Assembly (NCBI RefSeq): GCF_029278605.1
Contig: NZ_CP119573.1
Span: 2,418,001 to 2,482,000, forward strand
From: Cupriavidus sp. WKF15
GTDB lineage: Bacteria; Pseudomonadota; Gammaproteobacteria; Burkholderiales; Burkholderiaceae
DNA length: 64,000 bases
Reading direction: 5' to 3'
The number at the start of each line of letters is the position of its first letter. Within the stretch, counting starts at the first letter, position 1. A program made the position numbers and the translations under genes. The notes under the pieces are model-generated. The model searched no databases. It was not told the DNA's origin and saw only the letters and a list, made by a program, of their open reading frames with translations. Shown here piece after piece: positions 16,139-27,176 of the stretch.

Positions 16139-17077
16139 ATGGAAAAAACCGCTTTCGTCTTTGCCGGCGGCGGCAGCCTGGGCGCGATCCAGGTCGGCAT
16201 GCTGCGTGAACTGGTAGCGTCGGGCCTGACTCCCGACCTGGTGATCGGTGCTTCGGCCGGTGCCATCAATGGCGCCTACTTCGCCTGCAATCCCGGGCGC
16301 GATGGCGCGGCACGGCTGGAACAACTCTGGCGCGCAATCCGCCGCACGGAAATCATGCCGTGGTCATGGCGCAGCGTACTGGGCATGCTCGGCGGCAGCC
16401 GCGGCTACCTGGTGGACGCATTCGGCCTGCGTGCGCTGCTAAGCCGGAATTTCGGCGATGCACGCGTGGAAAATGCCGCGCTGCCGCTGCACGTCGTGGC
16501 CACCGACATGCAGAGCGGCGCGGAGGTCCTGCTCTCCAGTGGCGCCATTGTCGACGCGGTGCTGGCCAGTGCAGCCATTCCCGGCGTCTTCCCGCCGGTG
16601 CAGTTCGAGGGACGCACGCTGATCGATGGCGGCGTGGCGAACAACACCCCCGTTTCGACCGCGGTGCGGCTCGGCGCCACGCGCGTGATCGTGCTGCCGG
16701 CGGGCTTCACGTGTTCCGAGCGGCGCCCGCCGCGCGGGGCATTGGAGCACGCGTTCAACGCGCTCTCCCTGCTCGTCGCGCGCCAGCTCGTGCACGACCT
16801 GCAGCACTGGGGCAGCTACGCGCATATTTCTGTGGTGCCCCCGCTTTGCCCGCTCGATATCTCGCCCTATGACTACTCGCGCTGCGGCGAACTGATCGAC
16901 CGCGCGGCCAGTACCACCGCGCTGTGGCTGTCGCACAATGGCCTGGAAAGCCAGAACGTGCCAGGGGCGCTTCATCCGCATACGCATACGCACGATGCGG
17001 AATCGCCGAGCTGCAGTGCCGACCTCACGCCGCCACCGCCTCCGCAGGCATCGTCCGGCACGCATCACCACTTATAG
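16139..17077 (+). CDS. Patatin-like phospholipase family protein
   Basis: 312 residues. The Ser-Asp dyad is present: oxyanion FAGGGSLGA, nucleophile S39 in GASAG, and D163 in LIDGG. The family hydrolyses phospholipids or acyl esters, usually in the cytoplasm or at the membrane. The start at 16139 gives the family's short N-terminus; an in-frame ATG at 16121 is possible. The last ~35 residues are unusual: a His-rich run (HPHTHTHD), five prolines, then THHHL, which could bind metal. It is followed by a convergent Bug gene. Confidence 0.87.
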   Translation: MEKTAFVFAGGGSLGAIQVGMLRELVASGLTPDLVIGASAGAINGAYFACNPGRDGAARLEQLWRAIRRTEIMPWSWRSVLGMLGGSRGYLVDAFGLRALLSRNFGDARVENAALPLHVVATDMQSGAEVLLSSGAIVDAVLASAAIPGVFPPVQFEGRTLIDGGVANNTPVSTAVRLGATRVIVLPAGFTCSERRPPRGALEHAFNALSLLVARQLVHDLQHWGSYAHISVVPPLCPLDISPYDYSRCGELIDRAASTTALWLSHNGLESQNVPGALHPHTHTHDAESPSCSADLTPPPPPQASSGTHHHL

Positions 17078-17088
17078 CGGCCCGGCCT

Positions 17089-18087
17089 TTACTCCACTTT
17101 CACGCCGCCCTTCCTTACCACCTCGCCCCAGCGTACCGACTCCTCCCTGATGAAGGCCTGGAACTGATCGGCCTTGCCGCCGACGGGGTCGATGCCGTAT
17201 TCGATCAAGCGGGTCCGGACCTCCGGCTGGCGCAGCACGGCATCCATCTCCGCGGAGATCTTCGCCAGCACCGCAGGCGGCGTTTTGGCCGGCGCGATCA
17301 GGCCGATCCAGCTGCTGGCCGTCACGGACGGATAACCGGCCTCGGCCATGGTCGGCACGTCCGGCGCGGCCGGCCAGCGCGTCGGGCTGGAGATCGCCAG
17401 CGCGCGCACCTTGCCGGCCTTCACCTGCGGCATCATGGTCTGCACCGAGTCGAAGATGATGGCAACCTGCCCCGAGAACAGGTCAGGCAGGGCCGGGGAG
17501 ATGCCCTTGTACGGGACATGGACCATCTTCACGCCCGTGGCCTGCGCGAACAGTTCGCCGGCCAGATGGGCACCCGAGCCGTTGCCGCTCGAAGCAAAGG
17601 TCATCTTGTCCGGATGAGCCTTGCCCCAGCTCACGAGTTCCTTCACGCTGGCAGGCGGCAGTTGCGCGCTCGACACCAGCAGCAGCGGAATGCGGCCGAT
17701 CAGGCTGACGCCGGTCAGGTCCCTGACCGGGTCATAGCTCATGCGCGGATACAGGCTCGGGTTGATCGCGTGCGCCGCCACCACGACCAGCAGCGAGTAG
17801 CCATCCGGCGTGGACTTGGCCACGTTGTCCGAGCCGATCATGCCATTGGCGCCGGGGCGGTTCTCCACCACCACCGGCTGGCCGATGCGCTCGGCCAGCT
17901 TCTGCATCACGAGCCGCGTGACGGCATCGGAAACGCCGCCCGGCGTGTAGGGCACGACCACGCGCACCGGATGATTCGGCCAGTTGTCGCCCTGCGCAAA
18001 GGCCGGCATCGCGCCGGCGACCAGGCCGGCGAACAGGCCAAGCCCCAGCAGCCTGCGGATGCGCCCGTTGGGCTTGTGTTGCGTCAT
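17089..18087 (-). CDS. Bug/TctC-type tripartite tricarboxylate receptor (carboxylase operon)
   Basis: 332 residues. Signal peptide LLGLGLFAGLVAGAMPAFA, then WPNHPVRVVVPYTPGGVSDA, VENRPGANGMIGSD and MVHVPYKGISPALPD. It begins 51 bp after the AtuA-like gene in the same direction, so it is the last gene of the acyl-CoA carboxylase operon. Likely role: periplasmic capture of the organic acid the operon degrades (inference). Confidence 0.9.
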   Translation of the reverse strand: MTQHKPNGRIRRLLGLGLFAGLVAGAMPAFAQGDNWPNHPVRVVVPYTPGGVSDAVTRLVMQKLAERIGQPVVVENRPGANGMIGSDNVAKSTPDGYSLLVVVAAHAINPSLYPRMSYDPVRDLTGVSLIGRIPLLLVSSAQLPPASVKELVSWGKAHPDKMTFASSGNGSGAHLAGELFAQATGVKMVHVPYKGISPALPDLFSGQVAIIFDSVQTMMPQVKAGKVRALAISSPTRWPAAPDVPTMAEAGYPSVTASSWIGLIAPAKTPPAVLAKISAEMDAVLRQPEVRTRLIEYGIDPVGGKADQFQAFIREESVRWGEVVRKGGVKVE

Positions 18088-18138
18088 GTCTCCTCCTTGT
18101 CGGATGGGCGCCTGTTGCCGGCGCGTCGGTTCAGTCAG

Positions 18139-19934
18139 TCAGTGGCCCGCATCCTGTACCCAGCCCTGCGGCACGGAAATCGGGAAATCGAGCAGCATCT
18201 GCGCGTAGCTCTTGCCAAGCGGGTCGGAGCGCAGGCTTGCGACACCGCCGCCGGCCAGCGCGCCATGCATCAGGAAGTTCAGCGCATGCAGGCCGGGCAC
18301 TTCGAAACGCTCGACCTCCCCATGCACGAGGTGGGCGAAGTACGCGTGCACGGCCTGCGGCGTCATCTGTTCGCGCAGCAGAGCCAGGTACTCCGGCCGC
18401 CGCGCGATCACGCCGATGTTTTCGTCGTCGCCCTTGTCGCCACTGCGTGCGTAGGCCAGCGCGACCAGCGGGCGCTCGACGCGCGGTCCGGCGGGCAGCG
18501 GCTGCGGCACGGGCATGTCGATGGCCGCGGGCGGCCCGGCATCGCCGCTTTGCGCGGCATTGGCCAGCACGACCTCGCCACCCTCGAAACCCACGCGCAT
18601 CGGCACATCGGCCTTCGGTACGAGGAAGGAAAAGACCTTGACCACCGGCTGGATGTCGACCCGCCCCGAAAACGACGAGCGTGTGCCCGCCGCCATCGAC
18701 GTGCCGGCCGACGAGCATTCGCGCTGCAGGAAGCCCAGTGCCCTGGCCTGTTGATGGCGTGCGCCGATACGCAGGACCACCTCGCGCGTCGGCAGGTCGC
18801 GCGCATGAGGCCCGTACTGCGACTCACAGCCAAGCAACTCGACAATGGTCTCGCTGTAGTCCGGCAGCCCGCGCGCGGCCAGCATGTCGCGCGTGCGCTT
18901 CAGCAGCGCATCGGCCGTGCGGCGCGCCTTGGCGGGGGCATCGATGCCGCGGATCGCCATCATCAGGCTGATCTGGTAGCCGTCCTGCCAGGTCGCGTTG
19001 CCCTTGTAGTGGCTGCCCGGCGCACGGCCGCGCGCGCCCCACACGCGCACCTGGCCCGGTGCCGCCAGTTCCGTGCGCACCGCGCGGAAGTCGCAGGTGA
19101 CGTCGGGCATCAGGTAGTTGGCGGGATCGCCCACCTCATACAAGACCTGCTCCGCCACGGCGGCCGGCTCGACCAGCCCGCCGGTGCCTTCCGGCTTGCC
19201 GAGCATGAAGCTGCCGTCGTGCGCGCAATCGATGACCGGATAGCCCATGCGATCCCAGTCGGGCACGCGCTGCCAGTCGGTGAAGAGCCCGCCCGTGGCC
19301 TGGGCACCGCACTCGATGACATGGCCGGCCAGCGTGCCTGCCGCCAGGCGGTCCCAGTCGGTCCAGTCCCATTCGAACTCGTGGGCCAGCACGCCGACCA
19401 CCACGGCGCTGTCCACGCAGCGTCCGGCGATGACGATGTCCGCGCCAAGCGCCAGCGCGCGCGCGATGGCCTGCGCGCCGGTGTAGACGTTCGCGGACCA
19501 CGGCTCCGTGGTCGGCACCGGCTGGCCGTCCAGGTCCGTCAGGCCCTGCCCGCACCATTGCGCGAACTGCGCCCGCACGTCGTCGCCCGTGATCACGGCG
19601 ATGCGCGGCGACAAACCCTGCTGGGCGGCTGCCTTCAGCAGAGCGTCGCGGCAGGCTTGCGGATTCAGGCCACCGGCGTTGGCGACCACACGGATGCCGC
19701 GGCGCAGGATCTCGCCAAGGTTCGGGGCCATCGCGGCGTTCACGAAGTCCGTGGCGTAGCCCAGCGCCGCATCCCTCGCGCGGGCGCGCGCCAGGATGGA
19801 CATGGTGGTCTCGGCCAGGTAGTCATAGACCAGGTACTGCATGCCCGGCACTGTCAGCAGTTGCGGCGTGGCAATCGCGGAATCGCCCCAGAAGCCCGAG
19901 GCGCCGCCAATGCGGATGGTCCTGGCGGTATCGG

Positions 19935-19938
<4 letters not shown>
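18139..19938 (-). CDS. Acyclic terpene utilization AtuA family protein (DUF1446)
   Basis: 599 residues. The N-terminal ~450 residues are the DUF1446/AtuA core (RIGGASGFWGDSAIA, ANAGGLNPQACRDAL, GADIVIAGRCVDSAVVVG). The C-terminal ~120 residues (VALAYARSGDKGDDENIGVI and on) are the AtuA-like ferredoxin-fold domain often encoded as a separate gene. AtuA is required for citronellol/geraniol use in Pseudomonas but its reaction is not established. The ATG overlaps the biotin carboxylase stop by 4 bp (19935-19938). Co-occurrence with carboxylase, dehydrogenase and hydratase supports a branched-acid pathway. Confidence 0.87.
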
Positions 19939-21935
<1,997 letters not shown>

Positions 21936-21965
21936 GAAGGGAATCCCGTGAATCTCTTTGAAGTC

Positions 21966-22811
21966 TCAGGCGATGGCCTGCGCGGCGCGCACGGTATCGG
22001 CATCAAAGCGCGCCACCCAGTTCGCGTCGCGCTTCTCGCGGAAAGCCGCCACGCCTTCGGCGCCTTCGCGCCGCATGCACTGCGCGAACAGGCGCGAGGC
22101 CTCATCCAGCAGCGGCACCACCGGCTCCTGGCCACAACGGCCCACCAGCGTCTTGAACACGCGGTTGGCCTGCGGGCCGCAGCGGCCAATACGCGTCAGC
22201 CATTCGGCAATCAGGGCATCCAGTTCGGCACTGTCCTCGGCAAGCTGGTCGACCAGGCCGATGGCCACCGCCGACTGGCCGTTGATACGCTCGCCGGTCA
22301 GCCCGAGCCGCCGCGCGGCCACGGCGCCCAGGCGCTGCACCACGAACGGCGCAATCTGCGCGGCGATGATGCCCAGCGTCGTCTCAGACAACGCGAAGCG
22401 CGCGTCGCGCGTGGCCAGCACGATGTCCGCCGCGCACGCCAGTCCCATGCCGCCGCCCATGGCCGCGCCGTCCACGGCGGCGATCACGGGCACCGGCAGC
22501 ACCGACAGGCGCTCCATGAAATAGCCGAACTGGCGGTTGCGCGTGGCGACCGGGTCTTCCTGGCTGGCGTCCGCCTGCAGGCGCGCCTGGAAATTGCCGA
22601 CGTTGCCGCCGGCGCTGAAGATGCCGCCGGCGCCGCGCAGCACCAGTGCACGGATTTCAGGGTCGGACTCCGCCTGTTCCATGGCGCCGGCCAGCGCCGC
22701 CACGACTTCGGGCGCGAGCGCGTTGCGCGTGGCGGGGATGTTCAGCGTGGCGAACAGGACGCCGCCGGCGCGGCGCACGATCACGCCGTCGTTCTGCGAG
22801 GTATCTGGCAT
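21966..22811 (-). CDS. Enoyl-CoA hydratase/isomerase family protein of the carboxylase operon
   Basis: 281 residues. Crotonase motifs are clear: NIPATRNALAPEV, FSAGGNVGNF and AAVDGAAMGGGMGLACAAD. In Atu and Liu pathways the equivalent hydratase adds water to the carboxylated 3-methylglutaconyl- or isohexenylglutaconyl-CoA. The operon position between the dehydrogenase and biotin carboxylase genes fits that role. The substrate cannot be decided from sequence alone. Confidence 0.88.
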   Translation of the reverse strand: MPDTSQNDGVIVRRAGGVLFATLNIPATRNALAPEVVAALAGAMEQAESDPEIRALVLRGAGGIFSAGGNVGNFQARLQADASQEDPVATRNRQFGYFMERLSVLPVPVIAAVDGAAMGGGMGLACAADIVLATRDARFALSETTLGIIAAQIAPFVVQRLGAVAARRLGLTGERINGQSAVAIGLVDQLAEDSAELDALIAEWLTRIGRCGPQANRVFKTLVGRCGQEPVVPLLDEASRLFAQCMRREGAEGVAAFREKRDANWVARFDADTVRAAQAIA

Positions 22812-22845
22812 GGCAGTATGTCGTTGAGGATGGTCGGAGCTGCGC

Positions 22846-24006
22846 TCAGCCGCGCGACATCAGGCCCATCTGCTTGGCGATGACCTGCAGCATGACCTCG
22901 TCGGCGCCGCCGCCAATCGAACCGAGGCGGAAGTCGCGATAAGCGCGCGAGGCATGGTTGTCCCAGGTGTAGCCCATGCCGCCCTGGAACTGCATGCACC
23001 AGTCCGCGACCTCGCGCGACAGGCGCCCGGCCTTGAGCTTGGCCATCGACGCCAGCTCGGTGACCTCGCCGCCGTCGATATAGGTCTGCGTGGCCACGTA
23101 GACCAGCGCGCGCAGCGCCTCCATCTCGGTCTTGAGTTCGGCCAGCTTGAACTGGATGAACTGGTTGTCCAGCAGCGGCTTGCCGAAGGCGATGCGCTGG
23201 CGCAGGTAGTCGGCGGTTTCCTCGATCAGCGCGGTGCAGGCCAGGCGGCGCGCGGCGCCGTTCAGGCGTTCCTCCTGGAACTGCTTCATCTGGTAGATGA
23301 AGCCCATGCCCTCTTCGCCGATGCGGTTGCGCACCGGCACGCGCACTTCGTCGAAGAAGATCTGTGCGGTGTCCGAGCACCACATGCCGAACTTCTTGAT
23401 CTTCTGCACTTCCACGCCCTTCGCGCGCTTGCCGTCTTCCTTGAGCGGCACCACGATCAGGGACTTGTTCTTGTGCGCCGGGCCGTCGGAGGTGTTGCAC
23501 AGCAGGCAGATCCAGTCGGACTGGGTGCCGTTGGTGATCCACATCTTCGAGCCGCTGATGACGTAGTCGTCGCCATCGCGGCGCGCGCGCGTCTTGAGCG
23601 AGGCCACATCGGAGCCCGCCCCCGCTTCCGATACGCCGATCGAGCACACCATGTCGCCGGCAATGGCGGGCGCCAGGAATTCGCGCTTGAGCGCATCGGA
23701 GCCGAACGCGGTCAGGGCGGGCGTGGCCATGTCGGTCTGCACGCCCACGCCCATGCCGATGCCCTGGGCGCGTGCATAGCCGAGCGCTTCGGCCGCGGCG
23801 ATGGCGTAGGAGAAATCCAGGCCCAGGCCGCCATACTCGACCGGCTTGGTAATGCCCAGGAAGCCCAGGCTCCCCATCTTCTTGAACAGCTCATGCGCCG
23901 GAAAAATCTCCGCGGCTTCCCACTCGTCGACGTGCGGATCGATCTCCGCCGTCACGAAGCGGCGGATGCTGTCCATGATGTTGCGGTGGTCTTCGGTGTA
24001 AAGCAT
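22846..24006 (-). CDS. Acyl-CoA dehydrogenase (citronellyl-/isovaleryl-CoA type)
   Basis: 386 residues with the full ACAD fold: N-terminal helical domain, VCSIGVSEAGAGSDVASLKT FAD/substrate segment, and the C-terminal MQFQGGMGYTWDNHASRAYRDFRL block. FAD-dependent alpha,beta-desaturation of a branched acyl-CoA is expected. The CTGGAGACCAGC ribosome site supports the start. It lies between the carboxylase beta gene and the hydratase, the normal pathway neighbourhood. Confidence 0.92.
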   Translation of the reverse strand: MLYTEDHRNIMDSIRRFVTAEIDPHVDEWEAAEIFPAHELFKKMGSLGFLGITKPVEYGGLGLDFSYAIAAAEALGYARAQGIGMGVGVQTDMATPALTAFGSDALKREFLAPAIAGDMVCSIGVSEAGAGSDVASLKTRARRDGDDYVISGSKMWITNGTQSDWICLLCNTSDGPAHKNKSLIVVPLKEDGKRAKGVEVQKIKKFGMWCSDTAQIFFDEVRVPVRNRIGEEGMGFIYQMKQFQEERLNGAARRLACTALIEETADYLRQRIAFGKPLLDNQFIQFKLAELKTEMEALRALVYVATQTYIDGGEVTELASMAKLKAGRLSREVADWCMQFQGGMGYTWDNHASRAYRDFRLGSIGGGADEVMLQVIAKQMGLMSRG

Positions 24007-24079
24007 GCTGGTCTCCAGGAATTCTTGTTGGCTTGATTTCGTTGCAGTGTCGCAGGGTCGTGGTGTCGCTGCAGGCCGC

Positions 24080-25699
24080 TTACAAGCGGGCTACGCCGAA
24101 CTGCACGGCGCGCGGCTGGCGCAGGTTCGCTTCACGCGCGGTGGCCAGCACGAAGGCCAGCACGGCACGCGTATCGCGCGGGTCGATCACGCCATCGTCC
24201 AGCATCAGGCCGCTGGTGACGAAGGCGCTGGCCTGGCGTTCGAAGTTGGCGACGATCTCGGCGGTCTGCGCCGCGAGCTGGGCTTCATCGACCGTCGTCC
24301 CCTTGCGCTCGGCCTGCTGGCGCGCCACGATCTCCAGCGTCATGGCAGCCTGCTCGCCGCCCATCACCGCGGTGCGCGCATTGGGCCACGAGAAGCAGAA
24401 GCGCGGGTGAAAGCCGCGGCCGCACATGCCGAAGTTGCCCGCGCCGAACGACGAGCCGCAGTAGATCGTGACCTGCGGCACGCTCGAGTTGGACAGGGCC
24501 TGGATCATCTTCGCGCCATGCTTGATCATGCCCGCCTCTTCCGATGCGCGGCCGACGATGAAGCCGGTGGTGTTCTGCAGGAACACGATCGGCGTGCCCG
24601 ACTGGTTGCATAGCTGGATGAACTGCGCGGCCTTGGTCGCGCCGGCCGGGTCGATCGGGCCGTTGTTGGTGATGAAGCCGACGGCGTGGCCTTCGATGCG
24701 CGCGTGGCCGCACACGGTGCCAGGGCCGTAGTCGGGCTTGAACGGCAGCCACGCGGAATCGTCGACGATGCGCGCGATCACCTCGCGCATGTCGACGGGG
24801 CGCTTCATGTCCAGCGTCATCACGCCATCCAGCTCGGCCGGGTCCTGGCGCGGCGCACGCACCGGCTGTGCCGGCGCCGGCGACACGTCCGGCCAGTCGA
24901 GGCTGGCCACTATGTCGCGCGCTGTGGCAATCGCGTGCTCGTCGTCCTCGGCCAGGTATTCGGCCAGGCCGCTGACGGTGGCGTGCAGCTCGGCACCGCC
25001 CAGTTCCTCATCCGTCGCGACCTCGCCGGTGGCGGCCTTGAGCAGCGGCGGGCCGGCCAGGAACGCGCGGGCACGATTGCGCACCATGACCACGTAATCC
25101 GACAGGCCTGGCATGTAGGCGCCGCCTGCGGTGGACGAGCCGTGCACCACGGTGATCACCGGCAGCCCTGCCGCCGACAGGCGCGCCAGGTTGTAGAAGA
25201 TGCTGCCGCCGCGGATGAACTTGTCCACGCGGTACTTGCGCAGGTTGGCGCCGGCCGACTCGACCAGGTGGATGAACGGCAGCCGGTTCTCCAGCGCGAT
25301 CTCCTGGCAGCGCATCAGCTTCATATTGCCGGCCTCGGTCATGGCCCCGGCGTCGATGCCGGAATCGGTGGCCAGCACCATGCAGCGTACGCCGCAGACG
25401 ATGCCGATGCCGGCCACGAGCGAACCGCCCGGGATCGACGTGTCGGGGTTCGGGTCGTCCATGCCGAAGCCTGCCAGGCTGGCGATCGGCAAGAAGGGCG
25501 CGCCGGCGTCGAGCAGGCGGCCGATGCGCTCGCGCGGCAGCAGCGCGCCACGTTTGGCAAAGGCCGCACGGGCGCGCTCGGAGGCGGCCACCGCACGCTG
25601 CTCCAGGCTGCGCAGACGCTCGATCAGGGCCTGCATGCCGGTGCGCTGGCTGGCAAACGAGTCGGAAGACGGGTCGATGCGGGTCTCGATGGGAATCAT
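24080..25699 (-). CDS. Acyl-CoA carboxylase beta subunit (carboxyltransferase), Atu/Mcc type
   Basis: 539-residue carboxyltransferase with both crotonase-like halves: QEIALENRLPFIHLVESAGA in the N-half, GFITNNGPIDPAGATKAAQF and SFGAGNFGMCGRGF in the C-half. It transfers CO2 from biotin to the acyl-CoA, pairing with the biotin carboxylase at 19935. The start at 25699 (MIPIETRIDP) gives the normal length. A TTG start at 25753 would add a low-complexity leader and run over the putative operator. It is the promoter-proximal gene of the operon, divergent from an IclR regulator. Confidence 0.92.
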   Translation of the reverse strand: MIPIETRIDPSSDSFASQRTGMQALIERLRSLEQRAVAASERARAAFAKRGALLPRERIGRLLDAGAPFLPIASLAGFGMDDPNPDTSIPGGSLVAGIGIVCGVRCMVLATDSGIDAGAMTEAGNMKLMRCQEIALENRLPFIHLVESAGANLRKYRVDKFIRGGSIFYNLARLSAAGLPVITVVHGSSTAGGAYMPGLSDYVVMVRNRARAFLAGPPLLKAATGEVATDEELGGAELHATVSGLAEYLAEDDEHAIATARDIVASLDWPDVSPAPAQPVRAPRQDPAELDGVMTLDMKRPVDMREVIARIVDDSAWLPFKPDYGPGTVCGHARIEGHAVGFITNNGPIDPAGATKAAQFIQLCNQSGTPIVFLQNTTGFIVGRASEEAGMIKHGAKMIQALSNSSVPQVTIYCGSSFGAGNFGMCGRGFHPRFCFSWPNARTAVMGGEQAAMTLEIVARQQAERKGTTVDEAQLAAQTAEIVANFERQASAFVTSGLMLDDGVIDPRDTRAVLAFVLATAREANLRQPRAVQFGVARL

Positions 25700-25728
25700 G
25701 GCGCTGGCTTGGTTGGCTTGATTTGCTC

Positions 25729-25756
25729 GGTTTGCATGATGAGCCGATTGCAAACC
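25729..25756. promoter_or_regulatory. Inverted repeat in carboxylase-operon / iclR promoter
   Basis: GGTTTGCA (25729-25736) and TGCAAACC (25749-25756) form perfect 8-bp arms whose centres are 20 bp apart, about two helical turns. It is 30 bp upstream of the carboxylase beta ATG. A plausible operator for the divergent IclR protein. Confidence 0.55.
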
Positions 25757-25792
25757 ACCGCGTCGCGCGGGACAACCTCAATCGCTCAGTTT

Positions 25793-25807
25793 GTGCATAA
25801 TGTGCAC
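25793..25807. promoter_or_regulatory. GTGCA-N5-TGCAC inverted repeat upstream of iclR
   Basis: Perfect 5-bp arms in GTGCATAATGTGCAC, 39 bp before the iclR ATG. The arms share the TGCA core with the 25729-25756 repeat, so both may be sites for the same protein. Confidence 0.4.
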
Positions 25808-25845
25808 GCCCAACCCAATGCTCCGCCGCCGGGAGCCCGCCGCGC

Positions 25846-26589
25846 ATGCCTGCCAAGCCATCCACGCCCAACGGCGTCCAGAGCCTCACACGTGCCTTCG
25901 CCCTGCTGGAACTGCTAGCCGAGCATCACGACACGGGGTTAACCCTGGCGGACCTGGCCATCAAGGCGGAGATCGACCGCACCACGGCGCACCGCATGGC
26001 GCGCTTCCTGGAGGCTGCCGGCTACATCGAACGGGAATCGGGCAGCAAACGCCTGTTCCTGGGCACCACGGCCATGTCGCTCGGCCTGCGCGCGATGAAC
26101 CGCCCCCCGCCCGGCAGCGCACTCGTGACCAAGATGAAGGCGCTCGCGCGCCTGACCGGCGACGCGGTCTTCCTGATCGTGCGCATCGGCGACCATGGCC
26201 ACTGCCTGCATACCGAACAAGGCAGCCACCGCATCAAGTCCTTCCATATGCTGACCGGCAGCTCGCGCCTGCTGGGCCAGGGTACCGGCAGCATGGCCTT
26301 GCTCGCGCGGCTGGACGATGACGCTGTCCGTGCGCACTACGAACGTCACCGCGCCGAGTACGAAGCCGGCGGCCTGAGCCTGATGAAGCTGATGCGGGGC
26401 GTGGAACGCAGCCGCACGTGCGGCTACGCGCTCGCCGGCGCCGACGGCGTGGCCGGCGTGGGCTATGCGCTGCCCATGGCCATGCACGCCGAGGCTGCCA
26501 TCAGCATTGTGTCGGCCGCTTCACGCATGCCGGTGGCGCGCCGGCACGAGATGGGACGGATCATCGGCGGGATGTTTGCGGGGGACTGA
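25846..26589 (+). CDS. IclR family transcriptional regulator of the acyl-CoA carboxylase operon
   Basis: 247 residues. N-terminal wHTH (VQSLTRAFALLELLAEH, LADLAIKAEIDRTTAHRMAR), then a GAF-like effector domain ending in AISIVSAASRMPVARRHEMG. It is divergent from the carboxylase operon and probably controls it through the inverted repeats in the 146-bp shared region. A GGGAG site lies 11 nt before the ATG. Confidence 0.9.
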   Translation: MPAKPSTPNGVQSLTRAFALLELLAEHHDTGLTLADLAIKAEIDRTTAHRMARFLEAAGYIERESGSKRLFLGTTAMSLGLRAMNRPPPGSALVTKMKALARLTGDAVFLIVRIGDHGHCLHTEQGSHRIKSFHMLTGSSRLLGQGTGSMALLARLDDDAVRAHYERHRAEYEAGGLSLMKLMRGVERSRTCGYALAGADGVAGVGYALPMAMHAEAAISIVSAASRMPVARRHEMGRIIGGMFAGD

Positions 26590-26645
26590 CGGCACCCGCG
26601 CTGCATTGCGATCCCATCGTTCCTGCGGCAACAAGCGAACGCCCG

Positions 26646-26687
26646 GCTTGAACGAAAAGGCTGCGGAATCAGCCTCTTCGTTCAAGC
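26646..26687 (+). terminator. Long stem-loop between iclR and lipoprotein gene
   Basis: 18-bp arms at 26646-26663 and 26670-26687 with one mismatch and a 6-nt loop (CGGAAT). It starts 57 bp past the iclR stop. There is no U-tract, so it may act as a Rho-dependent end or an RNA-stability element. Confidence 0.55.
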
Positions 26688-26744
26688 GCCGGGGAGCACG
26701 CGTGCGGAAAAATCTGCGGACCGAAACACTCTTTTCAGGAACGC

Positions 26745-27176
26745 ATGATGGTTCGCACGTTAGCAATGTTCTCCATCCTTCTTGCCGGCTACGGCTGCAC
26801 CACCCCGCCCCAGGACCTCGACCTGTCCCGCGACAAGTCCTCCGACGGCGGCCGCTACCAGGTCGCGATCGTCGCGCCGACGCCGTCCCCCGCGGTCAAC
26901 CAGATGCATAGCTGGAAGGTCCGGTTGACGACGCCCGACGGCCATCCCGTGCGAGGCGCGCAATTCTCGGTGGCGGGCGGCATGCCGCAGCACGGCCACG
27001 GCTACCCGACGCAGCCGCGGGTGACGCGCGAAGTCGACGACGGCACCTACCTGCTCGAAGGCATGAAGTTCAGCATGAGCGGCTGGTGGGACCTCAAGCT
27101 TGGCATTCGCGCGGAGCCCGGACCGGATCAGGTCGCCTTCAATATTGTCATCGACCCCCGGTCGCAGCGCCCGTGA
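26745..27176 (+). CDS. YtkA/FixH-like lipoprotein paired with MauG-type peroxidase
   Basis: 143 residues. The N-terminus (MFSILLAGYGC) is a signal peptide with a lipobox-like cysteine, so the mature protein should be membrane-anchored in the periplasm. The rest is a small YtkA/FixH-like beta sandwich. It carries a Met/His segment (GGMPQHGHG), a second FSMSG segment and a double tryptophan (GWWDLKL). Met/His pairs in this family suggest copper or other metal contact (inference). Its stop overlaps the GTG of the di-haem peroxidase gene (27173-27176), so the two products are made together. Confidence 0.75.
   Translation: MMVRTLAMFSILLAGYGCTTPPQDLDLSRDKSSDGGRYQVAIVAPTPSPAVNQMHSWKVRLTTPDGHPVRGAQFSVAGGMPQHGHGYPTQPRVTREVDDGTYLLEGMKFSMSGWWDLKLGIRAEPGPDQVAFNIVIDPRSQRP

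Noticed and set aside
25700..25753. TTG start extending the carboxylase beta subunit by 18 codons
   Set aside because: The added leader is low-complexity (NQANQ-type), lacks a ribosome site, and covers the GGTTTGCA/TGCAAACC inverted repeat.
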